A DNA stretch of 64,000 nucleotides from positions 52,718-116,717 of the forward strand of contig JAWXCB010000051.1 of NCBI GenBank assembly GCA_034440455.1, written 5' to 3'. This document shows positions 1-8,424 of the stretch, piece after piece; position 1 is the stretch's first letter; every line of letters begins with the position of its first letter. Origin of the DNA: JAWXCB01 sp034440455. GTDB taxonomy: Bacteria > Bacteroidota > Bacteroidia > Chitinophagales > CAIOSU01. Made by a program: the position numbers and the translations under genes. Under the pieces are notes generated by a model. It worked only from the letters and a program-made list of their open reading frames with translations, did no database searches and was not told the origin of the DNA.

Positions 1-203
1 GTTTTCACCGCATTCTTATTGTCGTTGTAAATCTTGAAGTAAAGCGTAGTGGAGCCAAGCGTTGTGAAAACGGTGTCAAACGTGAGCGTATCGGTTGAAA
101 ACGAAAGTTTCAGCGAAGGGTCGGTGTCAATGATGTCTTTGCGGCAGGAGGAAAAAATAAATACCCCGATAAAAGAAAGAAAAATAAAGTACCGTAAACG
201 CAA
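1..203 (-). CDS. 5' end of a lipoprotein gene (partial, runs off left edge)
   Basis: Reading the minus strand from a TTG at 203 gives an open frame to the window edge. It starts MRLRYFIFLSFIGVFIFSSC, a short basic start, a hydrophobic stretch and a lipobox with the acylated cysteine at residue 20. It continues RKDIIDTDPSLKLSFSTDTL and then a beta-strand-rich stretch with FDTVFTTLGSTTLYF. This pattern is seen in large Bacteroidota surface lipoproteins, some with beta-helix domains, but too little is present to name a family. An alternative TTG lies at 236; the later one gives the more normal signal peptide. It lies downstream of comF on the same strand, separated by about 175 bases that hold a palindromic repeat. 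The plus-strand frame over this region is its shadow. Confidence 0.6.
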   Translation of the reverse strand, partial: MRLRYFIFLSFIGVFIFSSCRKDIIDTDPSLKLSFSTDTLTFDTVFTTLGSTTLYFKIYNDNKNAVK

Positions 204-286
204 TGGTTTTAAAGATTTGAGCGGGATAACGATCAATAAAGGAATTTATGATGCAAAGAAATGCAATTTCATGGAAAGGGTTTGGG

Positions 287-350
287 TTGAATCCTTTGTC
301 ATTCCGGCTTTATGCCGGAATCCCCTAATTACTTTTATTATGGAATGCTG
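287..350. repeat. REP-like two-hairpin repeat, copy 1
   Basis: The sequence contains ATTCCGGC and GCCGGAAT as arms of a perfect 8-bp hairpin, followed by CCCCT, an AT-rich spacer, and a second weaker dyad (GGAAT...ATTCC). The same layout recurs at about 9168 and 26935, so this is a dispersed intergenic repeat. It could also act as a transcription terminator or attenuator between comF and the lipoprotein gene. Confidence 0.6.
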
Positions 351-378
351 ATTCCGCATAAGGCGAACCTGCATGGCA

Positions 379-1086
379 TCAATGCGCCACCGCAATCGTT
401 GCGATGCTCACTTTTGCGCCTTCGGCTTGCAACAAAGCATGGGCGCATGCTTCGAGCGTTGCACCCGTGGTGATAACATCGTCCACCAACAGAATATGCT
501 TCCCTCGAAGTTTCTTCGCTTCGATTAATTCAAACACTTCACCCACATTACCCCAGCGCTCAAAGCGTGTTTTGCCGGTTTGTGTTTCGGTATAAATATT
601 TCTCCGCAAAATTTTAGCTGACCATTCGATGCCGAGGCTTTCCGACAAACCCATCGCGAAAAAATCGCTTTGATTATATCCCCGCTTGCGTTTTTTCTTT
701 TCATGCAGCGGCACTGGAACGATGAGGCTCACTTCGTTTGCAAAATCTGTTTCCTTAATCAAACCGCCATACATTCTGCCCAGCTTGTGCGCGATTTCTT
801 TGCGGTCGCGGTATTTTATTTTGTGGAGCAGATTCTGCACTTTAGTTTTTCCGTGAAAGAAATACAAACCAGCAGCTCGCTGAATTTCCGCTCTACCCCA
901 AAACAATTTCTCCACAGGATTGTCTTTCTCTTTGTGATAATCGGTTTGCGGCAATTCATATTGACAGAGCAGGCACAGAATGTCTTCACCCTTTCCGAGC
1001 GGCTGCTCACATGCCTCGCAATGATTAGGATACAGCAGCGCGACAAAATCGCTGAGATATTCGGTGGTGATGTCGAAGAGTTTCAT
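379..1086 (-). CDS. comF: ComF family protein (phosphoribosyltransferase fold)
   Basis: 235 residues, the usual length for ComF/GntX-type proteins. The N-terminus has a four-cysteine zinc ribbon (C23, C26, C38, C41), and the C-terminus has the type I phosphoribosyltransferase PRPP loop ILLVDDVITTGATL at about 198-211. The middle has the family motif RGYNQSD. Relatives are needed for DNA uptake in naturally competent bacteria, probably at the cytoplasmic side of the membrane; a role in competence here is inference. The start codon lies 6 bases after the radA stop, so radA and comF are almost certainly one transcript, which joins two proteins that handle single-stranded DNA. Confidence 0.9.
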   Translation of the reverse strand: MKLFDITTEYLSDFVALLYPNHCEACEQPLGKGEDILCLLCQYELPQTDYHKEKDNPVEKLFWGRAEIQRAAGLYFFHGKTKVQNLLHKIKYRDRKEIAHKLGRMYGGLIKETDFANEVSLIVPVPLHEKKKRKRGYNQSDFFAMGLSESLGIEWSAKILRRNIYTETQTGKTRFERWGNVGEVFELIEAKKLRGKHILLVDDVITTGATLEACAHALLQAEGAKVSIATIAVAH

Positions 1087-1092
1087 CGCTCA

Positions 1093-2478
1093 TTATCTTG
1101 AAGTAACCTCGTTTAACAACTTCTCGCTCACCTCCTGCACCTTTCCTACCTGCACCACTTTTATTTTCAATTTCATTCCCGTCAGCGCTTTTCGGTTTCC
1201 TGAGGGGATGAAAATTTTCTCAAAGCCCAGCTTGTCCGCTTCGGAAACGCGCTGCTCAATTCTGTTTACTGCACGGATTTCTCCCGACAATCCTACTTCG
1301 CCCGCAAAACAATAATTGTAGGGAATCGGCACATCTTCAAACGAGGAGAGCAAAGCGCTCACCACCGCCAAATCAATTGCGGGGTCTTCCACTTTTAATC
1401 CTCCCGCGATATTGAAGAACACATCCTTTGTTCCGAAATGAAATCCTAATCTTTTTTCCAAAACGGCAAGCAACATGTGCAGTCTGCGCGTGTCAAAGCC
1501 TGTTGATGAGCGCTGTGGAGTGCCGTAAACTGCCTGCGCCACAAGCGCCTGTGTTTCAATCAGCATCGGGCGCATCCCTTCCACCATCGCGGCAATTGCG
1601 ATTCCGCTCAACAGTTCTTCACGCTGCGAGAGCAACAATTCTGAAGGGTTGCTCACCTGCCGCAAGCCGGAATTCTGCATGTCGTAAATGCCGATTTCTG
1701 AAGTGCTGCCGAAACGGTTTTTTGAAGTGCGCAAAATGCGATAGTTGTGATTGCGGTCGCCTTCAAATTGTAATACGGTGTCCACGATATGTTCCAGCAC
1801 CTTCGGTCCGGCAATCGCGCCTTCCTTCGTGATATGACCAATCAGAAAAACTGGTGTTCCTGATTCTTTTGCATAGCGTTGCATCTCAGCCGCGCACTCG
1901 CGGATTTGGCTCACACTGCCGGACGATGACTCGATATATTGCGTGTGCAATGTTTGAATGGAATCAACGATGAGGATGTCGGGCTTCACCACTTTCAGTT
2001 GCTCGAAAATCGCCTGCGTGTTTGTTTCCGCAAGCACGTAGCAATTCGTTTTGCGGTAGCCCATGCGTTTTGCGCGCATACTGATTTGTTCTCCGCTTTC
2101 TTCCCCGCTCACATACACAACAGTTGGTTCCTCAAAACTCAACGCAAGTTGTAACATCAGGGTTGACTTGCCGATGCCCGGGTCGCCCGCCACCAATACG
2201 ACTGAACCAGGCACAATACCGCCACCCAACACGCGGTTCAGTTCATCATCTTTCGACACGATACGAAAAGTTTGCAAGACATCAATTTCATCGAGCCGCA
2301 CTGGTTTTGATTTCGAGCCGGTGCCGCCAGTTACAGATGCTCTTGCAGAAGCAGGTGACTTGCTCACGATTTCTTCTACATACGTATTCCATTGCCCGCA
2401 CGAAGCACATCGTCCCATCCATTTCGGAGATTCCGTGCCACAATTCTGACAGGTATAAACTGTTTTAACTTTTGACAT
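1093..2478 (-). CDS. radA: DNA repair protein RadA/Sms
   Basis: 461 residues from the ATG at 2478. Upstream in-frame codons are rejected because the zinc finger (C10, C13, C24, C27) normally begins within ten residues of the start. A RecA-like ATPase core follows with Walker A GDPGIGKST, then the RadA-specific KNRFGS motif, then a C-terminal Lon-protease-like domain. RadA is a branch-migration helicase in recombinational repair, and it also helps extend D-loops during transformation. A -7-like box TATCTTTC (2494 to 2487) ends 8 bases before the start, so the leader would be very short. comF follows 6 bases downstream. The divergent neighbour is an OmpA-like lipoprotein. Confidence 0.96.
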   Translation of the reverse strand: MSKVKTVYTCQNCGTESPKWMGRCASCGQWNTYVEEIVSKSPASARASVTGGTGSKSKPVRLDEIDVLQTFRIVSKDDELNRVLGGGIVPGSVVLVAGDPGIGKSTLMLQLALSFEEPTVVYVSGEESGEQISMRAKRMGYRKTNCYVLAETNTQAIFEQLKVVKPDILIVDSIQTLHTQYIESSSGSVSQIRECAAEMQRYAKESGTPVFLIGHITKEGAIAGPKVLEHIVDTVLQFEGDRNHNYRILRTSKNRFGSTSEIGIYDMQNSGLRQVSNPSELLLSQREELLSGIAIAAMVEGMRPMLIETQALVAQAVYGTPQRSSTGFDTRRLHMLLAVLEKRLGFHFGTKDVFFNIAGGLKVEDPAIDLAVVSALLSSFEDVPIPYNYCFAGEVGLSGEIRAVNRIEQRVSEADKLGFEKIFIPSGNRKALTGMKLKIKVVQVGKVQEVSEKLLNEVTSR

Positions 2479-2586
2479 AAGGAGAGGAAAGATAGTGAAT
2501 AAGAAATTTATGAAAGAATATGTCGGAGGTGACACTCTAAAAATTTCTTGTTGAAAACACGGGTGTTCTCTGCTTCACCCTCTAAT

Positions 2587-2594
2587 TAGTTTTG
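2587..2594 (+). promoter_or_regulatory. Bacteroidota -7 box for the OmpA-like gene
   Basis: TAGTTTTG matches the TAnnTTTG consensus. It overlaps the upstream in-frame GTG at 2594, so transcription would start after that codon. This favours the ATG at 2609 as the real start. No convincing -33 TTTG was found at the normal spacing. Confidence 0.5.
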
Positions 2595-2608
2595 TGAAAA
2601 TTTTTGAA

Positions 2609-3580
2609 ATGAAAAAGTTATTGATTGCAGGATTTACCCTTGCCTTATTTTATGCCTGTGTGCCTGTAAAGAAATTGGAAAGCGAGCAGGCGAAAACCAA
2701 ACAGTTGCAATTGGAAAATGAGTCGCTGATGGAAGAGTTGCAGAAGATGGGAGTGTTGAAAGCCAATCTTGAAGAAGAATTGGATTCATTGAAAAACCAA
2801 AAGCGCAAACTGAATACTGACATGCTCGCCATGAATGAAAAATACAACAGCGAAAAAAATAAAAATACCGAGCTGAATAAGCTGTACGATGATTTGGTTG
2901 ACCAAAACAAGAAGTTGCTTTCTTCTTCTTCATCAGAAAAACAAAAACTGCTTTCCGACCTTGAAAATCAGAAACGCGAGTTGATGAAAAAAGAGCAGGA
3001 GCTGAATGATGAAAAAGCAAAGATTGATTTACTGAGCAAAGAACTTGCGATTCGCGAGCAGAAGGTGAAAGAATTGGAAGATATGCTTGCAAGAAAAGAC
3101 GCTGCGCTTGCTGACCTGAAGAAAAGAATTGAAGATGCGTTGTTGAGTTTTGATAAAGACGAGTTATCCGTTGAAATACGCGATGGAAAAATTTACGTGT
3201 CGCTCCAGGAAAAACTGTTGTTCAAATCAGGCAGCGCAGTAGTTGACGCAAAAGGGGAAAGCGCATTGGTGAAATTAGCAGATGTGCTTGCCAAACAAAC
3301 CGATATTGACATTTTAATTGAAGGACACACCGACAATGTTCCCATCAGTACAGCCAGTATTAAAGACAACTGGGATTTGAGTGTGTTGCGGGCAACAGCC
3401 ATCGTGCGTATTCTGAAAAAAAATAAGAGTATCGAACCACAACGGTTCATCGCATCAGGCAGAGGCGAGTTTGTTCCCGTTGCGCCCAACACCACCACTG
3501 AAGGCAAGGCGAAAAACCGCAGAACCGAAATCATCCTTGCGCCTAATCTGGATGAGATTTTTAAGATTCTGGGAGAATAA
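2609..3580 (+). CDS. OmpA-family lipoprotein with long coiled coil
   Basis: 323 residues from the ATG at 2609; an in-frame GTG at 2594 lies inside the predicted promoter. The signal peptide ends in a lipobox LFYAC with the acylated cysteine at residue 17. Residues of about 25-185 form a strongly heptad-like, charged coiled coil. The C-terminal OmpA peptidoglycan-binding domain covers about 205-312, with the EGHTDNVP motif and NRRTEI. The protein is probably anchored in the outer membrane and reaches to peptidoglycan; the coiled coil would act as a spacer. It stands alone between divergent radA and codirectional tatC. Confidence 0.88.
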   Translation: MKKLLIAGFTLALFYACVPVKKLESEQAKTKQLQLENESLMEELQKMGVLKANLEEELDSLKNQKRKLNTDMLAMNEKYNSEKNKNTELNKLYDDLVDQNKKLLSSSSSEKQKLLSDLENQKRELMKKEQELNDEKAKIDLLSKELAIREQKVKELEDMLARKDAALADLKKRIEDALLSFDKDELSVEIRDGKIYVSLQEKLLFKSGSAVVDAKGESALVKLADVLAKQTDIDILIEGHTDNVPISTASIKDNWDLSVLRATAIVRILKKNKSIEPQRFIASGRGEFVPVAPNTTTEGKAKNRRTEIILAPNLDEIFKILGE

Positions 3581-3621
3581 GTCCTTCCCGCTTTCTTGAA
3601 TTAAGCAAGCCCTGAACTCCT

Positions 3622-3629
3622 TACTTTTG
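3622..3629 (+). promoter_or_regulatory. -7 box for tatC
   Basis: TACTTTTG fits TAnnTTTG exactly and ends 4 bases before the GTG start of tatC, so the mRNA would be nearly leaderless. A TTG at 3596-3598 is a possible -33 element, with slightly long spacing. Confidence 0.5.
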
Positions 3630-3633
3630 CCGC

Positions 3634-4461
3634 GTGAAACTCTTTGGCAAAAGCACTACTACCGAATCAGACATGCCTTTCTTCGAGCACCTCGAGGTGC
3701 TGCGCGGGCATATTTTCCGTTCGCTGATTGCCGTAGGTATTTTTACTGCCATCGCGTTTATCAAAAAAGAATTTCTGTTCGGTACGCTCATCTTCGGACC
3801 AACGAAGCCGGATTTCATTACCTATCGTGCACTCTGCTGGGTTTCTGAACGGATTTCTCTCGGCAGCGCGCTTTGCATCAACGAGTTCAATTTCACGTTC
3901 ATTAATACTGAACTTGCCGGACAGTTTGTTGTGCATATCAAAGCTTCATTCATTTTTGGTTTTATCGTTGCATTTCCATTTATCCTCTTTGAAGTTTGGC
4001 GGTTTGTACGTCCTGCTCTACATACGACTGAAGCCTCTTATGCTCGGGGTATGGTGTTTTTCAGCAGCATGTTATTCTTTACCGGAGTAGCATTCGGCTA
4101 TTTGCTGCTTGTGCCCACCATGCTGAATTTTTTAGGAAACTATCAGGTGACGGATTTAGTGGAAAATACGTTCACGCTTACCAACTATATCGGCTTCATC
4201 AGCATGTTTGTTCTGAGTGCGGGATTGATTTTTGAATTGCCGATGGTGGTTTATTTCCTCTCAAAATTGGGATTGGTCACGCCCGGATTGATGCGCAGAT
4301 TTCGCAGACATGCTGTTGTTGTGATTCTCGTAGCATCTGCTATCATCACGCCTTCGCCCGACATCGGCTCGCAAATATTAGTGTTCATCCCGGTTTATTT
4401 CCTTTACGAAATCAGTATCTTTATATCTGCAAGCGTAGAGCGAAATAGAAATGTTCAATAA
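3634..4461 (+). CDS. tatC: Sec-independent protein translocase TatC
   Basis: 275 residues starting at GTG. The N-terminus has the TatC cytoplasmic motif (MPFFEHLEVLR), followed by six predicted membrane segments and the conserved FELP motif in the second half. TatC recognises twin-arginine signal peptides and forms the Tat translocase with TatA. No tatA or tatB gene is visible in the window, so they must lie elsewhere. A likely substrate is encoded at 15750-17105. The last 11 bases overlap the next gene. Confidence 0.95.
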   Translation: MKLFGKSTTTESDMPFFEHLEVLRGHIFRSLIAVGIFTAIAFIKKEFLFGTLIFGPTKPDFITYRALCWVSERISLGSALCINEFNFTFINTELAGQFVVHIKASFIFGFIVAFPFILFEVWRFVRPALHTTEASYARGMVFFSSMLFFTGVAFGYLLLVPTMLNFLGNYQVTDLVENTFTLTNYIGFISMFVLSAGLIFELPMVVYFLSKLGLVTPGLMRRFRRHAVVVILVASAIITPSPDIGSQILVFIPVYFLYEISIFISASVERNRNVQ

Positions 4462-4891
4462 TCAAAATACAATAATCAAACTGCCTGCGGACGATAGTTC
4501 GCCAAAAACTAAAAAGTTTGATTTAGAGCAATGCACATTTGAGTTTGCAGGAAGCGTGAGAAAATTTATCCGCGCGCTGAAAATGGATTTACCCAACATT
4601 GAAGATGCCAAGCAATTAGTTCGTTCTTCAGGCTCAGTAGGCGCAAACTATATTGAAGCAAATGAAGCGTTGAGCAAAAAAGATTTTTTGTTTCGCGTAA
4701 AAATTAGCCGGAAGGAAGTGAAGGAAACGCGGTATTGGTTAATGCTCATCAGCACGAAGAACGAGGATAATCTTGAAAATACGAGAACACAACTCATCCG
4801 GGAATCAGGCGAGTTGCTGAAAATATTTTCATCTATTATATCAAAGACAGAAGTACAGATGAAAGCAGAAGAGCAGGTAGAAAAGGTTTGA
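4451..4891 (+). CDS. Four-helix-bundle protein (23S rRNA intervening-sequence family)
   Basis: 146 residues, nearly all helical. The central part carries the family pattern with ANYIEANEALSKKDF and SRKEVKETRYWL, typical of the small four-helix-bundle proteins first described from rRNA intervening sequences and now found as free genes in many Bacteroidota. Molecular function is unknown. The start overlaps the end of tatC by 11 bases, so it is probably cotranscribed. It carries about 35 extra N-terminal residues compared with short family members. Confidence 0.8.
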   Translation: MFNNQNTIIKLPADDSSPKTKKFDLEQCTFEFAGSVRKFIRALKMDLPNIEDAKQLVRSSGSVGANYIEANEALSKKDFLFRVKISRKEVKETRYWLMLISTKNEDNLENTRTQLIRESGELLKIFSSIISKTEVQMKAEEQVEKV

Positions 4892-4955
4892 TAATTGTAA
4901 TTTGAATTTTGGTTTTTTGTTCGTTTCATAAATAAACCCACATAAAATGTACAAC

Positions 4956-5399
4956 ATGGATACCATCCGCATCGGCATCGGCAGCGACCATGCCGGCTTT
5001 GAATACAAAGAAGCAATTCGCGACCAACTCAAAAAAAACGGAATTCACGTAAAGGATTTCGGCACATACACTTCCGAAACTGTTGACTATCCTGACTTCG
5101 TACATCCGCTATGCAATGAGATTGATCAAGGAACGATTGATATGGGAATCTTACTCTGCGGCAGCGCAAACGGAGTAGCAATGACTGCAAATAAACATCC
5201 GCATGTGAAGGGCGCAGTGTGCTGGGAAAACGATATTGCAGTGCTTGCCCGCAGGCATAATGATGCGAACGTGATTTGCATTCCTGCGCGATTCGTGAGC
5301 CTTGAACTTGCGCAAGAAATGACTCAACTCTTTTTGAATACTGAATTTGAAGGAGGCCGGCACAAACGGAGAGTAGATAAGATTGCGTTGCAGGGTTGA
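4956..5399 (+). CDS. rpiB: Ribose-5-phosphate isomerase B
   Basis: 147 residues from the ATG at 4956 (an ATG 9 bases upstream adds MYN). RpiB-specific features are the N-terminal GSDHAGFEYK (D11, H12), the catalytic cysteine C68 in ILLCGSANG, and H101 in ARRHNDAN. It interconverts ribose-5-phosphate and ribulose-5-phosphate in the pentose phosphate pathway. The LacA/RpiB fold and length are normal. It lies 64 bases after the four-helix-bundle gene, and a hairpin follows its stop. Confidence 0.95.
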   Translation: MDTIRIGIGSDHAGFEYKEAIRDQLKKNGIHVKDFGTYTSETVDYPDFVHPLCNEIDQGTIDMGILLCGSANGVAMTANKHPHVKGAVCWENDIAVLARRHNDANVICIPARFVSLELAQEMTQLFLNTEFEGGRHKRRVDKIALQG

Positions 5400-5401
5400 G
5401 T

Positions 5402-5441
5402 AAAAAAAGAAACCCGGAAGCTCTCTATTCTCCCGGGTTTC
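5402..5441 (-). terminator. Rho-independent-like terminator of the padR-pspC operon
   Basis: GAAACCCGG (5409-5417) and CCGGGTTTC (5433-5441) form a 9-bp stem. Read on the minus strand the second arm is followed by TTTTTTT, the normal U-tract. It lies 80 bases beyond the pspC stop, and may also block readthrough from rpiB. Confidence 0.7.
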
Positions 5442-5522
5442 CCAAACAACTGGTTATGAAAAGACTTTGTTATTTCTGATTCAAAGCAATCGTAAATTTT
5501 CTTCTCAGAAAAATTATTCCGC

Positions 5523-7730
5523 TCACTTCTCCGGCTTCATAGACGAATACCCCGTTACGTCCGATGAAATTTTCGGCAGCCCTTTGTAGCGAATCTTGCT
5601 TGCGCCATTTGCCTCCGCTGTCATTTCATCCTGCACGTTGACTTCTACTTCGCTTTCGCCATTCACCTCAATGTCGCACTTGTCAACTGTATAGTTAAAT
5701 GCGTTCAAACTTGATGAACCGTTTACTTCAGCCCGCAGCGCTTTTCCCGTTCCTGAAAGCGTGATGGTTGACGCGCCTTCTTCTTCGATTGCCAACTCCT
5801 CCACCGATGATTTTAAATCCACTTTGCTTGCGCTCCGCACTTCAAGCGTCATTTTATCTTGCTTAAAACCGGAGATAACTGCGGTGTTCGCGCCTGTGAT
5901 TTCTATTTCATTTAATTCGGGCAACGTCACTGTGATGCTTCCTGAGTTTCTTCCCCAACCCGCTCCGCGTTCCACTTCTATCACAAGGCTGTTTCCTTTT
6001 TTTATCACCTCTACATTATCTGCAAACCGCTGGTTGCCGTTTACGATTACCGAAAATTCACCTTGCTTCACTTCGAGATTGAACGCGCCATGCGCTTCAA
6101 TACTGCTGAAATCATCGAGTTGAAATTCGCGGCTCACATCTCCCTGCGGAAATGCGCTACTTTCGATGTCCTCTTCCGAACAATCAAGACAAGTCAATCC
6201 TTCAGGCAACATCATCCACGTATGCTCCGCCATATCACGGTCATACATGTCGCGCGTGTTTTTCACGTCATACAAAATATTCACTACTGATTGCGACAGG
6301 TAAACCGCTTTCCCTTCGGGCACTTTCAGCAGAAACACTACCTCCTGATTTCGGTAATGATCATCTTTCGGAACGGAGAAGTATTCGCCAAATACAAGTA
6401 TCGATCCGTTTTGCGTTATCTCATGTCGAATGTTACTCGCTCTTTCTCCGGCATAAACACTCTTCTTGCCCGATGCTTTATAGGTTTGTATCAACTCATA
6501 TTCACCTGTTGAACTTTTCTTAATATCCAATTTCACATGCTCCGTAAAAATCAATGCCGAGTCGGTTGCTACAAACTCACCAACTTCAGGCAACTCATAA
6601 AACGCATCGTTGCCCGATAATTTTTTACTGATGCCTTCCAGCACAAGCGTGTCCTGCACAGGTTGCGTTAAGGGAATCTCCTTGCGGATAGTTTCAGTTT
6701 GCTGGAAGTCAGCAGCGGTTTTTGAAATAGAGATGCTCATTAAAATGATGCCCGCTACCCACAGCGCAACAAATGCAAGTCCTAAGCCTTTCACGCTGCG
6801 CTTTGTTTTTAAGAGCAGATGAAAGCCGGAGAATATCAGCGCCAAAGCGGGAATGCCCACAACTAAACATAAGCCTGCCGCAGCCATTGCAAATTGTATC
6901 TGCGTTGCAAAAATTGCCGGATAGAGCGCTTCGATAGAAATGCTCATCAATTCGGCAGGAAGCAAAAGTGTAATCGCAAATCCGATAAGGATGCACGAAC
7001 CGGCAAGGATAAGCGCCAAGCCGAAAAGCTTGCCCACGATTTTAATTGCCAACTCTACCGCGCGAATGCAGAAGTCAACAAAGCTTTCTAAAAATCCTTT
7101 TGCCTTTGTTGTCGCGTCACCATTGCTGATGTTGTTGATGCGCTGACCGAGGTCGTTCAAATCTTCACGAATCGTTTTTTCGATGTTTGAAATATTCACG
7201 TTCTCCCCGCGCATCTGCAATTTTTCAGAAGATGTTTTGGCTTCCGGAATAATTATCCATAAAATCAAATAGACGAACAGCGCAGTGCCCATCGTGAGAA
7301 AGGGCGAGATGATAAACAGCAGCCGCATCCACAGCGGGTCGTTGATGCCGAAGTAGGCGCTCAAGCCGGAGCATACGCCTCCTAATACTTTTTCATCAGG
7401 ATTTCTGAACAGCCTTCTGGTAGTTGAAGATTGCTTAGTTGTAGTCTGCTCACTGCCGCTGCCTCCTGCTACTTCAAACTCCTCCGGCTTGCCCATCGCC
7501 TGCATCATCGCTTCCACATCGGCAAGCGTGATGACTTGTTTTTTATCGTTCAGGCGTTCAAAAAATAATTCGGCAATGCGCGATTCAATGTCAGCAATGA
7601 TTTCCGCGCCTCCGTCAGCCGTTGAGAAACGGGCGCGGATATTTTCGAGATAAAGTTTCAGCTTGTCATAAGCTTGTTCATCAATTTGAAAAACCTGACC
7701 GCTGAGGTTGATAGAAACGGTTTTATTCAT
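5523..7730 (-). CDS. PspC domain protein with C-terminal DUF2807 (GIN) domain
   Basis: 735 residues. An N-terminal cytoplasmic helical region (about 1-85) is followed by a PspC domain at about 103-165, recognisable from RNPDEKVLGGVCSGL and the membrane helix after it. Several more hydrophobic segments lie at about 220-345. The last 200 residues are a beta-rich DUF2807 domain that would lie outside the cytoplasmic membrane. PspC proteins in Proteobacteria sense envelope stress; in Bacteroidota this fusion is common and nearly always sits with a PadR regulator, as here. The gene starts 10 bases after padR, so it is controlled by the same operator. Confidence 0.85.
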   Translation of the reverse strand: MNKTVSINLSGQVFQIDEQAYDKLKLYLENIRARFSTADGGAEIIADIESRIAELFFERLNDKKQVITLADVEAMMQAMGKPEEFEVAGGSGSEQTTTKQSSTTRRLFRNPDEKVLGGVCSGLSAYFGINDPLWMRLLFIISPFLTMGTALFVYLILWIIIPEAKTSSEKLQMRGENVNISNIEKTIREDLNDLGQRINNISNGDATTKAKGFLESFVDFCIRAVELAIKIVGKLFGLALILAGSCILIGFAITLLLPAELMSISIEALYPAIFATQIQFAMAAAGLCLVVGIPALALIFSGFHLLLKTKRSVKGLGLAFVALWVAGIILMSISISKTAADFQQTETIRKEIPLTQPVQDTLVLEGISKKLSGNDAFYELPEVGEFVATDSALIFTEHVKLDIKKSSTGEYELIQTYKASGKKSVYAGERASNIRHEITQNGSILVFGEYFSVPKDDHYRNQEVVFLLKVPEGKAVYLSQSVVNILYDVKNTRDMYDRDMAEHTWMMLPEGLTCLDCSEEDIESSAFPQGDVSREFQLDDFSSIEAHGAFNLEVKQGEFSVIVNGNQRFADNVEVIKKGNSLVIEVERGAGWGRNSGSITVTLPELNEIEITGANTAVISGFKQDKMTLEVRSASKVDLKSSVEELAIEEEGASTITLSGTGKALRAEVNGSSSLNAFNYTVDKCDIEVNGESEVEVNVQDEMTAEANGASKIRYKGLPKISSDVTGYSSMKPEK

Positions 7731-7740
7731 GTCAGTTGAA

Positions 7741-8091
7741 TTATTTATTTCTGTTTTTAATGGAAACTTTCACGGCATACTCCAATTCTTTCCACGTAGC
7801 GTCCAACTCGTTGAGAAATTTTTTTCCAAGCGGAGTGAGCTTGTAATATTTGCGCGGTGGTCCAGAATTGCTTTCTTGCCAGGCGTAGCTCAACATGCCT
7901 GCATTTTTCAGGCGCGTGAGCAGCGGGTACAGCGTGCCTTCCACCACCAGCAGCTTTGCTTCTTTCAACACTGCAAGAATATCAGAGGCGTAAACTTCTT
8001 CTTCCCCCGCGATGGTGGAAAGGATGCAGTATTCCAAAATGCCCTTGCGCATCTGCACCTTTGTGTTATCAAGATTAAGTGTGACGTCCAT
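7741..8091 (-). CDS. PadR family transcriptional regulator
   Basis: 116 residues from the ATG at 8091; an in-frame codon at 8118 lies too close to the -7 box. The winged-helix domain includes KGILEYCILSTI, VVEGTLYPLLTRL and PRKYYKLTPLGK, the PadR signature. It is a short, single-domain PadR, a group that usually represses a neighbouring membrane-protein gene. A perfect 10-bp inverted repeat overlapping its promoter (8136-8158) is the probable binding site, so autoregulation of padR-pspC is expected. Confidence 0.9.
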   Translation of the reverse strand: MDVTLNLDNTKVQMRKGILEYCILSTIAGEEEVYASDILAVLKEAKLLVVEGTLYPLLTRLKNAGMLSYAWQESNSGPPRKYYKLTPLGKKFLNELDATWKELEYAVKVSIKNRNK

Positions 8092-8115
8092 TGTGTTGTG
8101 TGCTACTTGTTGTGG

Positions 8116-8123
8116 CAAAGATA
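8116..8123 (-). promoter_or_regulatory. -7 box of the padR-pspC operon
   Basis: On the minus strand the sequence reads TATCTTTG, an exact TAnnTTTG match, ending 24 bases before the padR ATG at 8091. Confidence 0.6.
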
Positions 8124-8135
8124 TGGTTAAAAGAC

Positions 8136-8158
8136 AGTACTATGCAAGGCATAGTACT
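8136..8158. promoter_or_regulatory. Probable PadR operator
   Basis: Arms AGTACTATGC and GCATAGTACT form a perfect 10-bp inverted repeat around a 3-base spacer. It begins 12 bases upstream of the -7 box and covers the -33 region, the right place for a repressor. The size and dyad symmetry fit a homodimeric winged-helix regulator; binding by this PadR is inference. Confidence 0.75.
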
Positions 8159-8259
8159 AATAAAATTCAAAATTTCTTCTAGCGCATTGATTTTCAGGGA
8201 GAAAAAATTTTGGGAGTACCCGGTAGGTTGGGAGATTTTTTTGAAAAGGGGAGTGAGAT

Positions 8260-8303
8260 GGCGCGTACTTCTCTCATTTCTTTATCGCTTTCATCGGTAG
8301 CGC
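8260..8303. repeat. 44-bp dispersed repeat, copy A
   Basis: This 44-base stretch matches 63135-63178 at 37 of 44 positions without gaps. Shared blocks include GGCGCGTACT, CTCATTTCTTTA and TCGGTAGCGC. It lies in the 333-base gap between padR and scpA, which otherwise holds only the PadR operator, the two promoters and about 100 bases without visible features. Confidence 0.6.
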
Positions 8304-8406
8304 CCGTTGAAGAAAGCTATTTGTATCTGAACATTTGACAGAACGAGAAGCGAAAATTATGCACCAAACCAGCAGCATTTGTTTCCATCACCCACCAAGA
8401 ATTCCC

Positions 8407-8414
8407 TACCTTTG
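8407..8414 (+). promoter_or_regulatory. -7 box for scpA
   Basis: TACCTTTG matches TAnnTTTG exactly and ends 10 bases before the scpA ATG. A TTTG at 8378-8381 could be the -33 element, although the 25-base spacing is long. Confidence 0.5.
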
Positions 8415-8424
8415 AACCCGCAAA

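Noticed and set aside
49..351. Plus-strand frame of 100 codons at the left edge
   Set aside because: It overlaps the signal peptide region of a convincing minus-strand lipoprotein and the REP-like repeat, and has no domain or normal composition.
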